Below are positions 35,594 through 43,430 of a stretch of DNA of 64,000 nucleotides, piece by piece. The notes under the pieces are model-generated. The model saw only the letters and a list, made by a program, of their open reading frames with translations, did no database searches and was not told where the DNA came from. Origin of the DNA: Saccharothrix deserti (GTDB lineage: Bacteria > Actinomycetota > Actinomycetes > Mycobacteriales > Pseudonocardiaceae); NCBI RefSeq assembly GCF_009769385.1, contig NZ_VKAB01000041.1, positions 16,885 to 80,884 of the forward strand. Reading direction: 5' to 3'. The stretch's first letter is position 1. Every line of letters begins with the position of its first letter. A program made the position numbers and the translations under genes.

Positions 35594-36550
35594 ATGACAC
35601 CATCGCAACCGGCCGTCACTCGCCGCGCTTTTCTAGGGGTGGCAGCACTTTTGCCGTTGGCCGGATGTGCCAACGGCGGGACAACAGCAACCCCGCGGTC
35701 ACCCGGACCAGCCGATGCGCCGGACTCGGCGTCGGCAACGCCCCCTTCCTCCCCTTCCGCTACCGCCGCGAATGATCACCTCGTCGAGTTGGAGCGGAAG
35801 TTCGACGCACGCCCGGGGGTGTACGCCCTCGCCACAGGCACCGGTACCACCATCGCCCACCGGGCGGATGAACGATTCGCGTTCTGTTCGACGTTCAAGA
35901 CACTGGCGGCAGCAGCGGTCTTGCACCGCAACCCGCTGTCACATTTGGACACCACCATCAGGTACACCGCAGACGACCTCATGAAGAGCTCCGCCATCAC
36001 CGGCCGGCATGTGGCCACGGGGATGACGATCCGCCAGTTGTGTGACGCCGCGATCCGCTACAGCGACGGCACAGCCGGCAACCTCCTGCTCCGCGACCTC
36101 GGCGGGCCGGCCCAGTTGACGGCGTATGCACGGCACCTGGGCGACACGGTCACCCGGATGGACCGGATGGAGCCGATGATCACGGAAGCCACCCCGGGAG
36201 ATCCCCGCGACACGACTTCTCCCCGGGCAATGGGCGTCGACCACCACAAAATCGTGCTGGGGGACGCCCTGCCACCCGACAAGCGCGCCTTTCTCCGCGA
36301 CCTGCTGGAACGCAACGCCACCAGCGCGGGCGCCCAACGCATTCGGGCCGGCGTACCGCAGGGGTGGACCGTGGCCGACAAGACCGGAACCGGCGACTAC
36401 GGCACGCTCAACGACATCGCCATCGTGTGGCCTCCGGGTTCCGCGCCACTCGTCATCTCGATCATGTCCAGCAAAGCCACCAAAGACGCCGACTACAATC
36501 AGGCTCTCATCGCCGAGGCCGCCGGATATGTAGTGGCCACGCTCACCTGA
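35594..36550 (+). CDS. second class A beta-lactamase, Tat lipoprotein
   Basis: 318 residues. Signal TRRAFLGVAALLPLAGC combines a twin-arginine motif with a lipobox. Active site: CSTFK (Ser70, Lys73, with Cys at 69), SDG instead of SDN (Asn132 to Gly, as in M. tuberculosis BlaC), EPMITEATPGDPRD with Thr at the Asn170 position, and DKTGTGDYG. ATG with SD GGGGAA. It is about 45-50% similar by eye to the blaL-like protein 1.1 kb upstream, so an old duplication is likely. The unusual omega loop and SDG point to altered substrate range. Same strand as blaL and the MBL protein, so probably one resistance unit. Confidence 0.9.
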   Translation: MTPSQPAVTRRAFLGVAALLPLAGCANGGTTATPRSPGPADAPDSASATPPSSPSATAANDHLVELERKFDARPGVYALATGTGTTIAHRADERFAFCSTFKTLAAAAVLHRNPLSHLDTTIRYTADDLMKSSAITGRHVATGMTIRQLCDAAIRYSDGTAGNLLLRDLGGPAQLTAYARHLGDTVTRMDRMEPMITEATPGDPRDTTSPRAMGVDHHKIVLGDALPPDKRAFLRDLLERNATSAGAQRIRAGVPQGWTVADKTGTGDYGTLNDIAIVWPPGSAPLVISIMSSKATKDADYNQALIAEAAGYVVATLT

Positions 36551-36641
36551 CGGCTTCCGCATGATGACGATCTGCACGACACTCCGCCGAGTGCTGGTCG
36601 CAGGTTGAGCCCGCCGGCGGCGTTTGGCAGGCTCGTGCCCC

Positions 36642-37262
36642 GTGATCGATGATTTCGCGAAACAGTACCTGCACAGCGATCTGCGAGAGATTCGCGAGGC
36701 GATGCTCTGGAAGCTCGACGGGCTCGTCGAGTACGACGTCCGCCGCCCCCTGACCTCGACGGGAACCAACCTTCTCGGTCTGGTCAAGCACCTGTCGATT
36801 TGGGAGTCCAGGTACTTCGGCGAGGTCTTCGACCGGCCGTTCCCCGAACCCCTGCCCCGGTGGGACGACCCCGGGGAGCGCGGTGCCGACATGTGGGCAA
36901 CCGAGCACGAGACGCGCGAGGAGATCATCGACCGCTACCGTCGCGCGTGGGAGCACTCGGACGCGACGATCACCGCCCTCGCCATCGATTCCCCCGGCCA
37001 CGTGCCCTGGTGGCCACACCCCAACGTGAAGCTGTTCAACATCCTGGTCCACATGCTCACCGAGACCAGTCGGCACGCCGGACACGCCGACATCCTGCGC
37101 GAACAACTCGACGGCTCGACAGGGGCAGCAGCCGAGCACACGAACCCGCAGCGCGACGCGGCCTCCTGGGAAGCCCACCGCGCGAAGATCGAGCGGACCG
37201 CCAAAGCAGCCGCAGCCGTCACCAAGCCCGACCACGCCGGTTCCACCAACGCACCCGACTGA
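36642..37262 (+). CDS. DinB-family (DUF664) putative metal-dependent protein
   Basis: 206 residues forming a four-helix bundle of the DinB/DUF664 type. Three potential metal-ligand histidines occupy the expected places (LGLVKHLSIWESRYFG, ILVHMLTETSRHAGHADILR). GTG start. Relatives include mycothiol-dependent thiol transferases, but the exact substrate cannot be told. The C-terminal ~25 residues are Ala-rich and poorly conserved in character. Converges with the repeat-tailed secreted protein. Confidence 0.85.
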   Translation: MIDDFAKQYLHSDLREIREAMLWKLDGLVEYDVRRPLTSTGTNLLGLVKHLSIWESRYFGEVFDRPFPEPLPRWDDPGERGADMWATEHETREEIIDRYRRAWEHSDATITALAIDSPGHVPWWPHPNVKLFNILVHMLTETSRHAGHADILREQLDGSTGAAAEHTNPQRDAASWEAHRAKIERTAKAAAAVTKPDHAGSTNAPD

Positions 37263-37280
37263 ACCGGCGAACACCATGCC

Positions 37281-37853
37281 TTAGTACGGCTTCGACGTGG
37301 TGGTCGTGGGGTACGTCGACTTCGTCGTCGTGGGGTACGTCGACTTCGTGGTCGTCGTCGACTTCGTCGTCGTCGGGTACGTCGACTTCGTGGTCGTCGT
37401 CGGCGGCTTCGTCGTCGTGGTGTCGTCCTTCTTCTTCAGGCAGACGAACCAGTGGCTGATCTCGGCCGGCTTGCCGCTGCTGACCAACGGCGCGTGCAGG
37501 TCGAGCCACGGCAGCGAACCGAGGTTGGTGGCCGCGTAGACGTTGTAGGCGGGGCCGCCCTTCACCACGACGCCGGTGATCACATAGCCCGACGGGTGCG
37601 CTTTGATGTCGATGTAGGTGCTGTCGGCGGTGTACGTGCCGGCCGGGAGCCTTGCCTCGGTGCCGGGCAGATTCACCTTGGAGCAGGCGTTACCCGCCTG
37701 GCCGATGTCGATGTTGCCCGCGACGGCGGTCGCACGCGAGTCACCGGACTGGGGTGGGGCAGGCGCAGCCTGCGCGCCCGCGACGAGCACACCGACGCTG
37801 ATCGCTGTCAGTAGTGGGACTACTCCGAACAGGATACGAATTCTTGTACGCAT
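37281..37853 (-). CDS. secreted protein with a Thr/Lys/Tyr-rich repeat tail
   Basis: 190 residues. A signal peptide (to about residue 30, ...AGAQA) is followed by a ~100-residue globular part with two cysteines (AGNACSKVNLPG and HWFVCLKKKD). The last ~55 residues are low-complexity with repeated KSTYPTTT units. ATG with SD GGAGGCG. The tail could span or bind the cell wall or be O-glycosylated. The globular part (TYTADSTYIDIKAHPSGYVI) is not recognised. Confidence 0.75.
   Translation of the reverse strand: MRTRIRILFGVVPLLTAISVGVLVAGAQAAPAPPQSGDSRATAVAGNIDIGQAGNACSKVNLPGTEARLPAGTYTADSTYIDIKAHPSGYVITGVVVKGGPAYNVYAATNLGSLPWLDLHAPLVSSGKPAEISHWFVCLKKKDDTTTTKPPTTTTKSTYPTTTKSTTTTKSTYPTTTKSTYPTTTTSKPY
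37297..37425. repeat. tandem repeat array encoding the KSTYPTTT tail
   Basis: Imperfect repeats of the unit GGGTACGTCGACTTCGTCGT (and GTGGTCGT variants) fill this segment. The spacing is in multiples of 3, so copy-number change keeps the reading frame. No spacer pattern, so it is not a CRISPR. Confidence 0.75.
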
Positions 37854-38071
37854 TAGACGCCTCCGCGTCTGCATGGACTGATCAGCCGATCAGACTGATC
37901 CCTACGCCCTCTATCGCGTTACCCCGTTCGACTGATGCACGCCGGTACCAATCCGTTATACATCGTTTCGGCGGAGTGTCAGGATCGACCGGTGGAGACC
38001 ACGTGCCGGCCGTCGTCCGGGACGTGAACCTCCTGATTGAAGCCGACAATCACACCAAATAGGACAAAGCC

Positions 38072-38301
38072 GTGTTCGACTCCGATCCCGCCGCCTACGA
38101 GCGCTACCGGACCGCCGTGCGCGGTCAAGTGCGCACGTGCCGGACGACGCCTGGCGGACCGGTCGGGCGAACGTCCTGCGGGCCCTGGCCGACCGTGACC
38201 CGCTGTACGTCACGAGACACGCTCGCGAGCGGTGGGAGACACGCGCCGCCAACCTCGCCGCCGAGCTCGACTCGCTCAGCTCGCCCGGTGGCCCGCCATG
38301 A
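38072..38301 (+). pseudogene. small hypothetical gene with a likely frameshift
   Basis: The first ~20 codons (FDSDPAAYERYRTAVRGQV) read sensibly from the GTG. The following coding-like sequence is in another frame (VPDDAWRTGRANVLRALADR, DPLYVTRHARERWETRAANL) and ends at a TGA at 38299. About 75 residues if repaired. The charged helical composition resembles a small cytoplasmic protein; family unknown. Confidence 0.35.
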
Positions 38302-38510
38302 GGCACGTCGAACGTCGGGAACGACCGGGCGATCTCGCTGCCGGTGACGTTGCCGACCCAGCCGTCGCCCTTCATCGGGCGGAATATTGCGCAGTTTTCG
38401 TCTACCCGGTGCTGCGAATGGCGGCACCGACGCGGTGCCGCAGTGTGATCTGATCCATAGCCGTCGCGCTTTCCGCGACCGGAGGAATGGACACCGACAA
38501 GGGGTTTTCC

Positions 38511-38630
38511 ATGCCACTGCTCAGAAATTTCGTCACGGCCGCAGCCGGCGTTCTCACGGCCGGGATCATGGTCGTCATCGTAGTTCCGGGTTCCGCCGCC
38601 GCCACCAACGTCATCCGTAAACCGCAGTAG
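38511..38630 (+). CDS. short secreted peptide or 5' part of a gene with an in-frame TAG
   Basis: 39 residues with a good signal-peptide look (MPLLRNFVTAAAGVLTAGIM, then VVIVVPGSAAA). The TAG at 38628-38630 is followed by more than 110 further open codons in the same frame, rich in His, Gly, Glu and Cys (GSEWHADEYHGEQFGDSD, FEPCTRSHHGSTAGAGFR). Either this is a short peptide, or a longer secreted protein interrupted by a nonsense codon. Not recognised. Confidence 0.35.
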   Translation: MPLLRNFVTAAAGVLTAGIMVVIVVPGSAAATNVIRKPQ

Positions 38631-39143
38631 GGCGTCGGGCAGGCCGCCGCGCAAGGCTCGGAGTGGCACGCCGACGAATACCACGGCGAGCAGTTCGGCG
38701 ACAGCGATCATTTCGAGCCGTGCACACGTTCCCACCACGGCTCGACCGCCGGTGCCGGATTCCGCACCACGGGAGAACGGCAGTCTCGAGCCGGAAACGC
38801 GCAGACCGGGAAGTGCACCGACGACAGCAAATTCGGGCCCGTCGCGGTACCGCAACCCACCCGACTACCAATGGTGACGCATCGAAAGAAATGGTTCTCG
38901 GGTGGCACCGCGGCGTCCCGACCGACTGGGAACACGTCGGCCCCACCGGCCCGACAAGTCCGTGCCGCCAGAGGCTGAGATCGGAAATGAGCGGTGGCAC
39001 TCGACACCTGCCCACGTTCGTGATCGGTGATCACGCCCTCGGCAGGCCGCCGCCCACATCGCCGGCCATGCACCCGGTGCCGCCCTCGCCGTCCAGGCGC
39101 AGGACGAGTGGCCACTCATATCTCGCCCCTCTCCTTCACGGCC
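38631..39143. other. ~510-bp stretch without a confident gene
   Basis: The plus strand is open in continuation of the TAG-interrupted gene at 38511. The minus strand holds coding-like pieces such as WPLVLRLDGEGGTGCMAGDV near 39070-39120. Nothing is identifiable. Base composition is a little lower in GC than the surroundings near 38840-38920. Confidence 0.3.
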
Positions 39144-39209
39144 TGCCCTGGTTGCCATGACACCGGCGTACCCGCCGCCGATCACGACCACATCGGTGTT
39201 CCCAGCCAT
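39144..39209 (-). pseudogene. N-terminal remnant of an FAD/NAD(P)-dependent oxidoreductase
   Basis: Only 22 residues, NTDVVVIGGGYAGVMATRA, the GxGxxG dinucleotide-binding strand of an NDH-2-like flavoprotein, still preceded by a strong SD (GGAGGAGAGG) and ATG. The rest of the ~400-residue protein is missing and the frame runs into unrelated sequence. A deletion relic. Confidence 0.55.
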
Positions 39210-39387
39210 GGCCTCTCCTCCGTTTCCAGGGGTTCGGCCTCAAGACACCGCGTGACTGATCGCTGTGACAGCGCGTGAGCCAGATCACTCCACAGGCGTG
39301 GGCTCGGCACGCCGAGTGGCCCACTGGAGTCCTCGGCGGCCCGTGCTCGCCGTGCCACTAGAGGACTTCAGGGGCGAGCACTACCGG

Positions 39388-40197
39388 TCAGGGCTTGCGC
39401 CCGACGGCGGCGAGGCCGGTGAACCGCTCGGGGTGCTCGTCCACCTCATCCAGCGATTCGGGTCGCCACAGCGGCAGGTACACCACTCCGGGGTCGATCA
39501 GGTCGAACCCGTCGAACAGGGCGGCGACCTGCTCCTGGGAGCGCATCGTCATCGGCGTCGCGGTGCGCCGGTACAGCTCCTGGTGTTCCTCCGCTTTCTC
39601 CGGCTGCCCCGCCTCGGTGGCGTGCGAGACGACGAGGAAGCTCCCCGGCGCCACGGCGTCGCGGTAACCGGCGATGATCCCCGCCAGGTCTTCCGAGTCC
39701 GGCACGAAGTGCAGGACCGCGACCATCATGACCGCGATCGGCTGGTCGAAGTCCAGCAACGACGTCACCTCCGGCCTTGTCAGGACCAGGTCCGGGCGGC
39801 ACAGGTCGGCCTTCACGACAGCGGTCTGCCGGTCGTCGCCCAGGATCGACCTGCTGTAGGTGACCGCGATCGGGTCACGGTCCACGTACACCACACGCGC
39901 GCCCGGGTCGGCGGCTCTGGCCACCTCGTGCACGTTGCCCGCGGTGGGGATACCGGAACCGAGGTCGAGGAACTGCCGGACACCGGCGGCGACGCAATGG
40001 CGGACGGCGCGGCGCAGGAACGCCCGGTTCGCCTGCATGATCAACGGGAGGTCCGGCCACATCCGGATGGCCTGCTGCGCCATCTCGCGGTCGACGGCGA
40101 AGTTGTGCGCACCACCGAGGTAGTAGTCGTAGACCCGCGCGGCACTCGGCCGGCTCAGGTCGATCTCGTCAGTTTCCATGCTGTCGTGATTGTTCAT
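39388..40197 (-). CDS. SAM-dependent methyltransferase (PF04672-type, actinobacterial)
   Basis: 269 residues. N-terminal signature RPSAARVYDYYLGGAHNFAV, then QFLDLGSGIPTAGNVHEVA (SAM motif I), VVYVDRDPIAVTYSRSIL (motif II acidic residue), and VLHFVPDSEDLAGII. This S-adenosylmethionine methyltransferase family is abundant in Streptomyces and Pseudonocardiales, and its substrates are mostly unknown. ATG with GGGAG upstream. It stands alone, with no linked pathway. Confidence 0.88.
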   Translation of the reverse strand: MNNHDSMETDEIDLSRPSAARVYDYYLGGAHNFAVDREMAQQAIRMWPDLPLIMQANRAFLRRAVRHCVAAGVRQFLDLGSGIPTAGNVHEVARAADPGARVVYVDRDPIAVTYSRSILGDDRQTAVVKADLCRPDLVLTRPEVTSLLDFDQPIAVMMVAVLHFVPDSEDLAGIIAGYRDAVAPGSFLVVSHATEAGQPEKAEEHQELYRRTATPMTMRSQEQVAALFDGFDLIDPGVVYLPLWRPESLDEVDEHPERFTGLAAVGRKP

Positions 40198-40529
40198 CCC
40201 GTTCTTGCTCCCTGCCGCCCGGTGTCGCTGCCGTCCGTCGGGCTACTGCTTAGCGCAACCGCTCCTCGACCTCGTAGCAGGCCCCCTCGAACGCTCTTCA
40301 GCACGTCCTCCCCCTTGACGTCGGACGCCGAGTCGGAGGGCGCGAACCGGGCACCGTCCCGCAGACGGCCGCGGGGCAGCCGCGCCGCGCAAGCGCTCAG
40401 CCCGCAGCCAGGTCGCGGCGGCGGTGAGCGCGCTGCTCCCCGAGGCTCGACAGATGATCACGACAAGTCCCGGTCGCCGGCTCCCGCGGTGGACTGCGGG
40501 GGCGCCACGGGTGTGACACCCCCGCAGGT
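40198..40529. other. 332-bp gap, no confident gene
   Basis: A minus-strand piece reads like coding sequence (RDGARFAPSDSASDVKGEDV, then LKSVRGGLL) but without a supported start, and I do not recognise it. No structured RNA element was evident. Confidence 0.3.
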
Positions 40530-40883
40530 TCAGCTCGCGGCGCTGTCGTCGGCCGGCCGGTCGATCAGGTGGTCGGTCAAGGCACCCGGCATGTCCGCAC
40601 GACCGGGGCCGCCCGCGGCGACCCAGTCGAGGATGTGGTCCACCGCCTCGTCGTCGAGCACGCCGCCGAACCAGACGGGCCGCGCACCGACGCCCCGCGC
40701 CGGCCGGACCACGACGACGTTGGAGAAGTCGCAGGAGCTCAGGCAGTTCGCCACGGTGACCGCGTGCGGTCCGACGCCTTCCCGGAACCTGCGCAGTTGC
40801 GTCACGTGGTCGACGTCGGGGTGCTTTTCCGCCGTGCCGCAGCAGCAACCCCGACAGACGGTCAACTTGCTCGAATCGGACAC
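40530..40883 (-). CDS. (2Fe-2S) ferredoxin-like protein of the thioredoxin-fold type
   Basis: 117 residues. Four cysteines are placed as in thioredoxin-like 2Fe-2S ferredoxins: CRGCCCGT near the N-terminus and NCLSSCDFSNVVVVRP about 40 residues later. It would carry electrons in the cytoplasm. Such short proteins are often neighbours of cobalamin or CbiX-type genes, none of which is visible here. ATG start; divergent from the BlaI-type repressor gene, with palindromes between. Confidence 0.8.
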   Translation of the reverse strand: MSDSSKLTVCRGCCCGTAEKHPDVDHVTQLRRFREGVGPHAVTVANCLSSCDFSNVVVVRPARGVGARPVWFGGVLDDEAVDHILDWVAAGGPGRADMPGALTDHLIDRPADDSAAS

Positions 40884-40917
40884 CTGATCTCCATGCCGTC
40901 GCCGTTACGGCGGTGAA

Positions 40918-40957
40918 CCTACTATGACGGGTAGGGCGTCAGCTCGTGCGGACGAGC
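40918..40957. promoter_or_regulatory. palindromes between the ferredoxin and blaI-like genes (candidate BlaI operator)
   Basis: CCTAC-N8-GTAGG (40918-40935) is a perfect 5-bp-arm repeat. It resembles the TAC...GTA core of BlaI/MecI operators. A second element, GCTCGT-N4-ACGAGC (40942-40957), has perfect 6-bp arms. Both lie upstream of the blaI-like ATG at 41009, so autorepression is plausible. Confidence 0.45.
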
Positions 40958-41008
40958 GCGTAGCCCGCACCCTCGACCGCGTACGATGTCGCGGTCGGAG
41001 GGGGCGCG

Positions 41009-41371
41009 ATGCACGGGCTCGGCGAGTTGGAAGCAGCGGTGATGGACGTGCTGTGGCGCGCGCCGGAGCCGATGAAGGTCCGTGACGTCCTGGAGGGACT
41101 CGACACGGGCAAGCAACTCGCCTACACCACTGTCCTGACGGTACTGGACAACCTGCACCGCAAGGGCTGGGTCCAGCGCGAGCTCGTAGGCAAGGCGTAC
41201 CAGTACGAAGCGACGACGAGCCGGGCCGAGGCGGCGGCGAACGCGTTGCGCGAGTTGTTGAACTCGTCCGGTGATCCTGATGGGGTGCTGCTGCACTTCG
41301 CGCGATCCGCTTCGGAGCACGAGACCGAACTGCTCCGCAAGGCGCTGCCGAGGAGGTCGCGCAAGAAATGA
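41009..41371 (+). CDS. blaI: BlaI/MecI/CopY-family repressor
   Basis: 120 residues. A winged-helix DNA-binding domain (GELEAAVMDVLWRAPEPMKV, YTTVLTVLDNLHRKGWVQRE, then GKAYQYEATTSRAEA) and a short dimerisation tail. Family members repress beta-lactamase or copper genes until cleaved by a BlaR1-type protease. The stop overlaps the next ATG (ATGA), so it is co-translated with the M56 peptidase. A copper-gene remnant and a beta-lactamase island lie within 10 kb either side, so either target set is possible. Confidence 0.9.
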   Translation: MHGLGELEAAVMDVLWRAPEPMKVRDVLEGLDTGKQLAYTTVLTVLDNLHRKGWVQRELVGKAYQYEATTSRAEAAANALRELLNSSGDPDGVLLHFARSASEHETELLRKALPRRSRKK

Positions 41372-42306
41372 CCGTGGCCGCGGCGCTGCTGGTCACGGCG
41401 GGCCTGACGGGCCTGCTGGCGCCCCGTCAGCTGTTGCGCCTGGTCGCCCGCGGCGCCGATCCGCTCGTGCCGCTCCTGGCCTGGCTGGCGTCGACCGTGA
41501 GCGTCGTGACCACCGCCGCTCTGGCCATGACGTTGCTGCTCCTCCCCGACCACGGTTCGCACGTGCTGGCCGGCGCGCACGAGTGCTGGTCGTCGCTCGA
41601 ACACGGCATGGCGCCCAGCGTCGAGGCCGTCGGTGGTGCTGTCGGTCTGGCCCTGGTGGTCGGCCTCCTGGTCCGACTCGCGGTCGTCAGCGTGAGGGGT
41701 GCACGGCGACGAGCGCGCCGGCGACGGGACCACCTCGCGGTGCTCCGGGTCACCGCGCGGCGTGAGCCCGGTTCACCTCCGACGCTGTGGCTCGACCACG
41801 ACGAACCGCTGGCCTTCAGCCTGGCCGGCACGCCGGGCGTCGTCGTCGCCACCGAGGGCCTGCACCGAAGGCTCACCCGCGAGCAGGTGGAAGCGGTGCT
41901 CGCCCACGAACGCGCGCACCTCAACGGCAGGCACCACCTGCTCGTCGCCGCGAGTGACGCGTTGTCGACGGTGCTGCCGTTCCTCCCCTTGTTCCGGCGG
42001 GCGCCCGGAGTCGTGCGGGAACTGGTCGAACTCGCCGCCGACGCCGCCGCGGTCCGCACGTGCGGGGTCGAGACGGTCCGAGCCGCCCTGCTGGGCGTGT
42101 CGGGCAGCGGCACGCCCGGCTCGGCACTGGCGATGGGACGGGACTCGGTGCAGGTGCGGCTGGACCTCCTGGCCCGCCCGCGTCGTCGTCCGGACTCCGC
42201 CCGCAGCCTGCTGGCCTACGGGGCCGCGTGCACGACGGCGATGGTGGTGCCCTCGGTCACCGCGTTCGTCGGGCTGCTGGCCCTGATCGTGGTCGCCTGC
42301 CCCTGA
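41368..42306 (+). CDS. blaR1: M56-family (BlaR1-like) membrane zinc metallopeptidase
   Basis: 312 residues. TM helices at the N-terminus and C-terminus (LIVVACP at the end) surround a gluzincin core with HERAH (LAHERAHLNGRHHLLV) and a downstream Glu-containing helix (LVELAADAAAV). There is no C-terminal penicillin-binding sensor domain, unlike staphylococcal BlaR1 but as usual for actinobacterial relatives. It should cleave the BlaI-like repressor on an unknown cue. ATGA overlap with blaI. Confidence 0.88.
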   Translation: MTVAAALLVTAGLTGLLAPRQLLRLVARGADPLVPLLAWLASTVSVVTTAALAMTLLLLPDHGSHVLAGAHECWSSLEHGMAPSVEAVGGAVGLALVVGLLVRLAVVSVRGARRRARRRRDHLAVLRVTARREPGSPPTLWLDHDEPLAFSLAGTPGVVVATEGLHRRLTREQVEAVLAHERAHLNGRHHLLVAASDALSTVLPFLPLFRRAPGVVRELVELAADAAAVRTCGVETVRAALLGVSGSGTPGSALAMGRDSVQVRLDLLARPRRRPDSARSLLAYGAACTTAMVVPSVTAFVGLLALIVVACP

Positions 42307-42389
42307 CGTCGACGTCGCAACGGTCGCGAGCGGACGGCACGCCCCTTAAGACCTACGATCGTGGATAGTGGGGGACGATGACCGGCGTC

Positions 42390-42765
42390 GTGACATTGCG
42401 CGGGAGACGCGGCGGGTCCGGTCGTACGCGGCGCTGTTCCTGTTCCTGGAGACCTGTACCTCGCCGCCGCACCGCACACCTTCGACACCGTCGAACTGGT
42501 CCGGCAGGACCCGTTGGCGGGCAAGGGCGCGGCGGCGGCGCTGGTGTTGGCGGCGTTGGGCCCCGGGCTGGCGATCAAGACGCCGACCATCCCGTTCCAC
42601 ACCTGGCTGCCGCCCGCGCACACGGTTGATGGGGTCGTTCCGGGTCCCGACGGGCCGTTTTCGGACCTCACCGCGCCGGAGGCGGTCTCCATCACGCCGA
42701 CGTCGTGCTCGCGGTCGTCATCGGGCTGTTCCCGCGTTTCCTGCCGGCGGCGACCGTGAACGAGA
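42390..42765 (+). pseudogene. NuoM-like (complex I antiporter subunit) remnant, multiply frameshifted
   Basis: Pieces in different frames recall NADH dehydrogenase subunit M: SYAALFLFLET, then LYLAAAPHTFDTVELV..., the diagnostic AIKTPTIPFHTWLPPAHT, and further on VVLAVVIGLFPRFLPAATVN like a C-terminus. The ~400 residues between are missing. Non-functional. It is joined directly to the truncated MFS gene on the opposite strand. Confidence 0.55.
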
Positions 42766-43354
42766 CCATGCCGGCGAAGTCGACCCGGGGCCTGCTCGGG
42801 TCGCGCGACTCCACCAGGACGATCCGGACGAGGACGATCGTGCCGAGGCTGATCACCAGGCCCAGCACGTAGATCCACCGCCAGCCGAGGTGCTGGGTGA
42901 GCAGGCCGCCCAACAGCGGGCCGATCGCCACGGCCGCACTGCTCACCGCACCCCAGACACCGAACGTGACCCCACGGTCACGCCCCTGGTAGGTGACACC
43001 CAGCAGGGCGACGATGGTCGCGAACATGGCCGCAGCACCCACACCCTGCACTGCCCGTGCGGCGATCATCACCCCGATGGTGGGCGCGACCGCGCAGATC
43101 AGAGCACCCGCGCCGTACACCAGGAGCCCGATCAGGTAGACGCGTCGCCTGCCCAGCAGGTCGGCCGGCGCCCCCATCCCGAGCAGGAGTGCCGCCGGCG
43201 CCAGGGCGTAGACGTTGATCACCCACTGGAGGTCGGCCAGTGACGCGTCGAGCCCGGCGGCCACGTCCGGCAGGGCCGCGGTGAGGATCGTGACGTCGAC
43301 GAGCGGGACGAACGCCCCCAGGCACACTGCGACCAGCGGCCACCACTTGGCCAT
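42692..43354 (-). pseudogene. MFS drug-efflux transporter, truncated after TM6
   Basis: N-terminal ~200 residues of a DHA2-type pump: VTILTAALPDVAAGLDASLA, DLLGRRRVYLIGLLVYGAGA (motif A), AARAVQGVGAAAMFATIVAL, GPLLGGLLTQHLGWRW (motif C region). It then loses homology after VDFAGMVSFTVAAG and stops among NuoM-like sequence. Full-length relatives have about 480 residues and 14 TM. ATG with SD GGAGGATTG and an intact promoter/operator region upstream, so transcription may persist. Preceded by a TetR gene on the same strand. Confidence 0.75.
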
Positions 43355-43371
43355 GTCAATCCTCCGAACTT

Positions 43372-43420
43372 GTACGGCAGTGTCAAGGATTGATATCCGA
43401 AACCGTACAGGCCCGTCAAG
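43372..43420 (-). promoter_or_regulatory. promoter and operator of the truncated MFS gene
   Basis: On the minus strand, TTGACG (43415-43420) and TATCAA (43391-43396) are spaced 18 nt. The exact inverted repeat CCGTACA/TGTACGG (43404-43410 and 43372-43378) brackets the -10 and start region, a typical TetR repressor arrangement. A second TTGACA follows, part of an imperfect duplication. Confidence 0.5.
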
Positions 43421-43430
43421 GATGAGGGAC

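Noticed and set aside
37297..37425. CRISPR-like repeat array
   Set aside because: Units are contiguous, imperfect, in multiples of 3 and inside a coding frame, with no unique spacers or cas genes.
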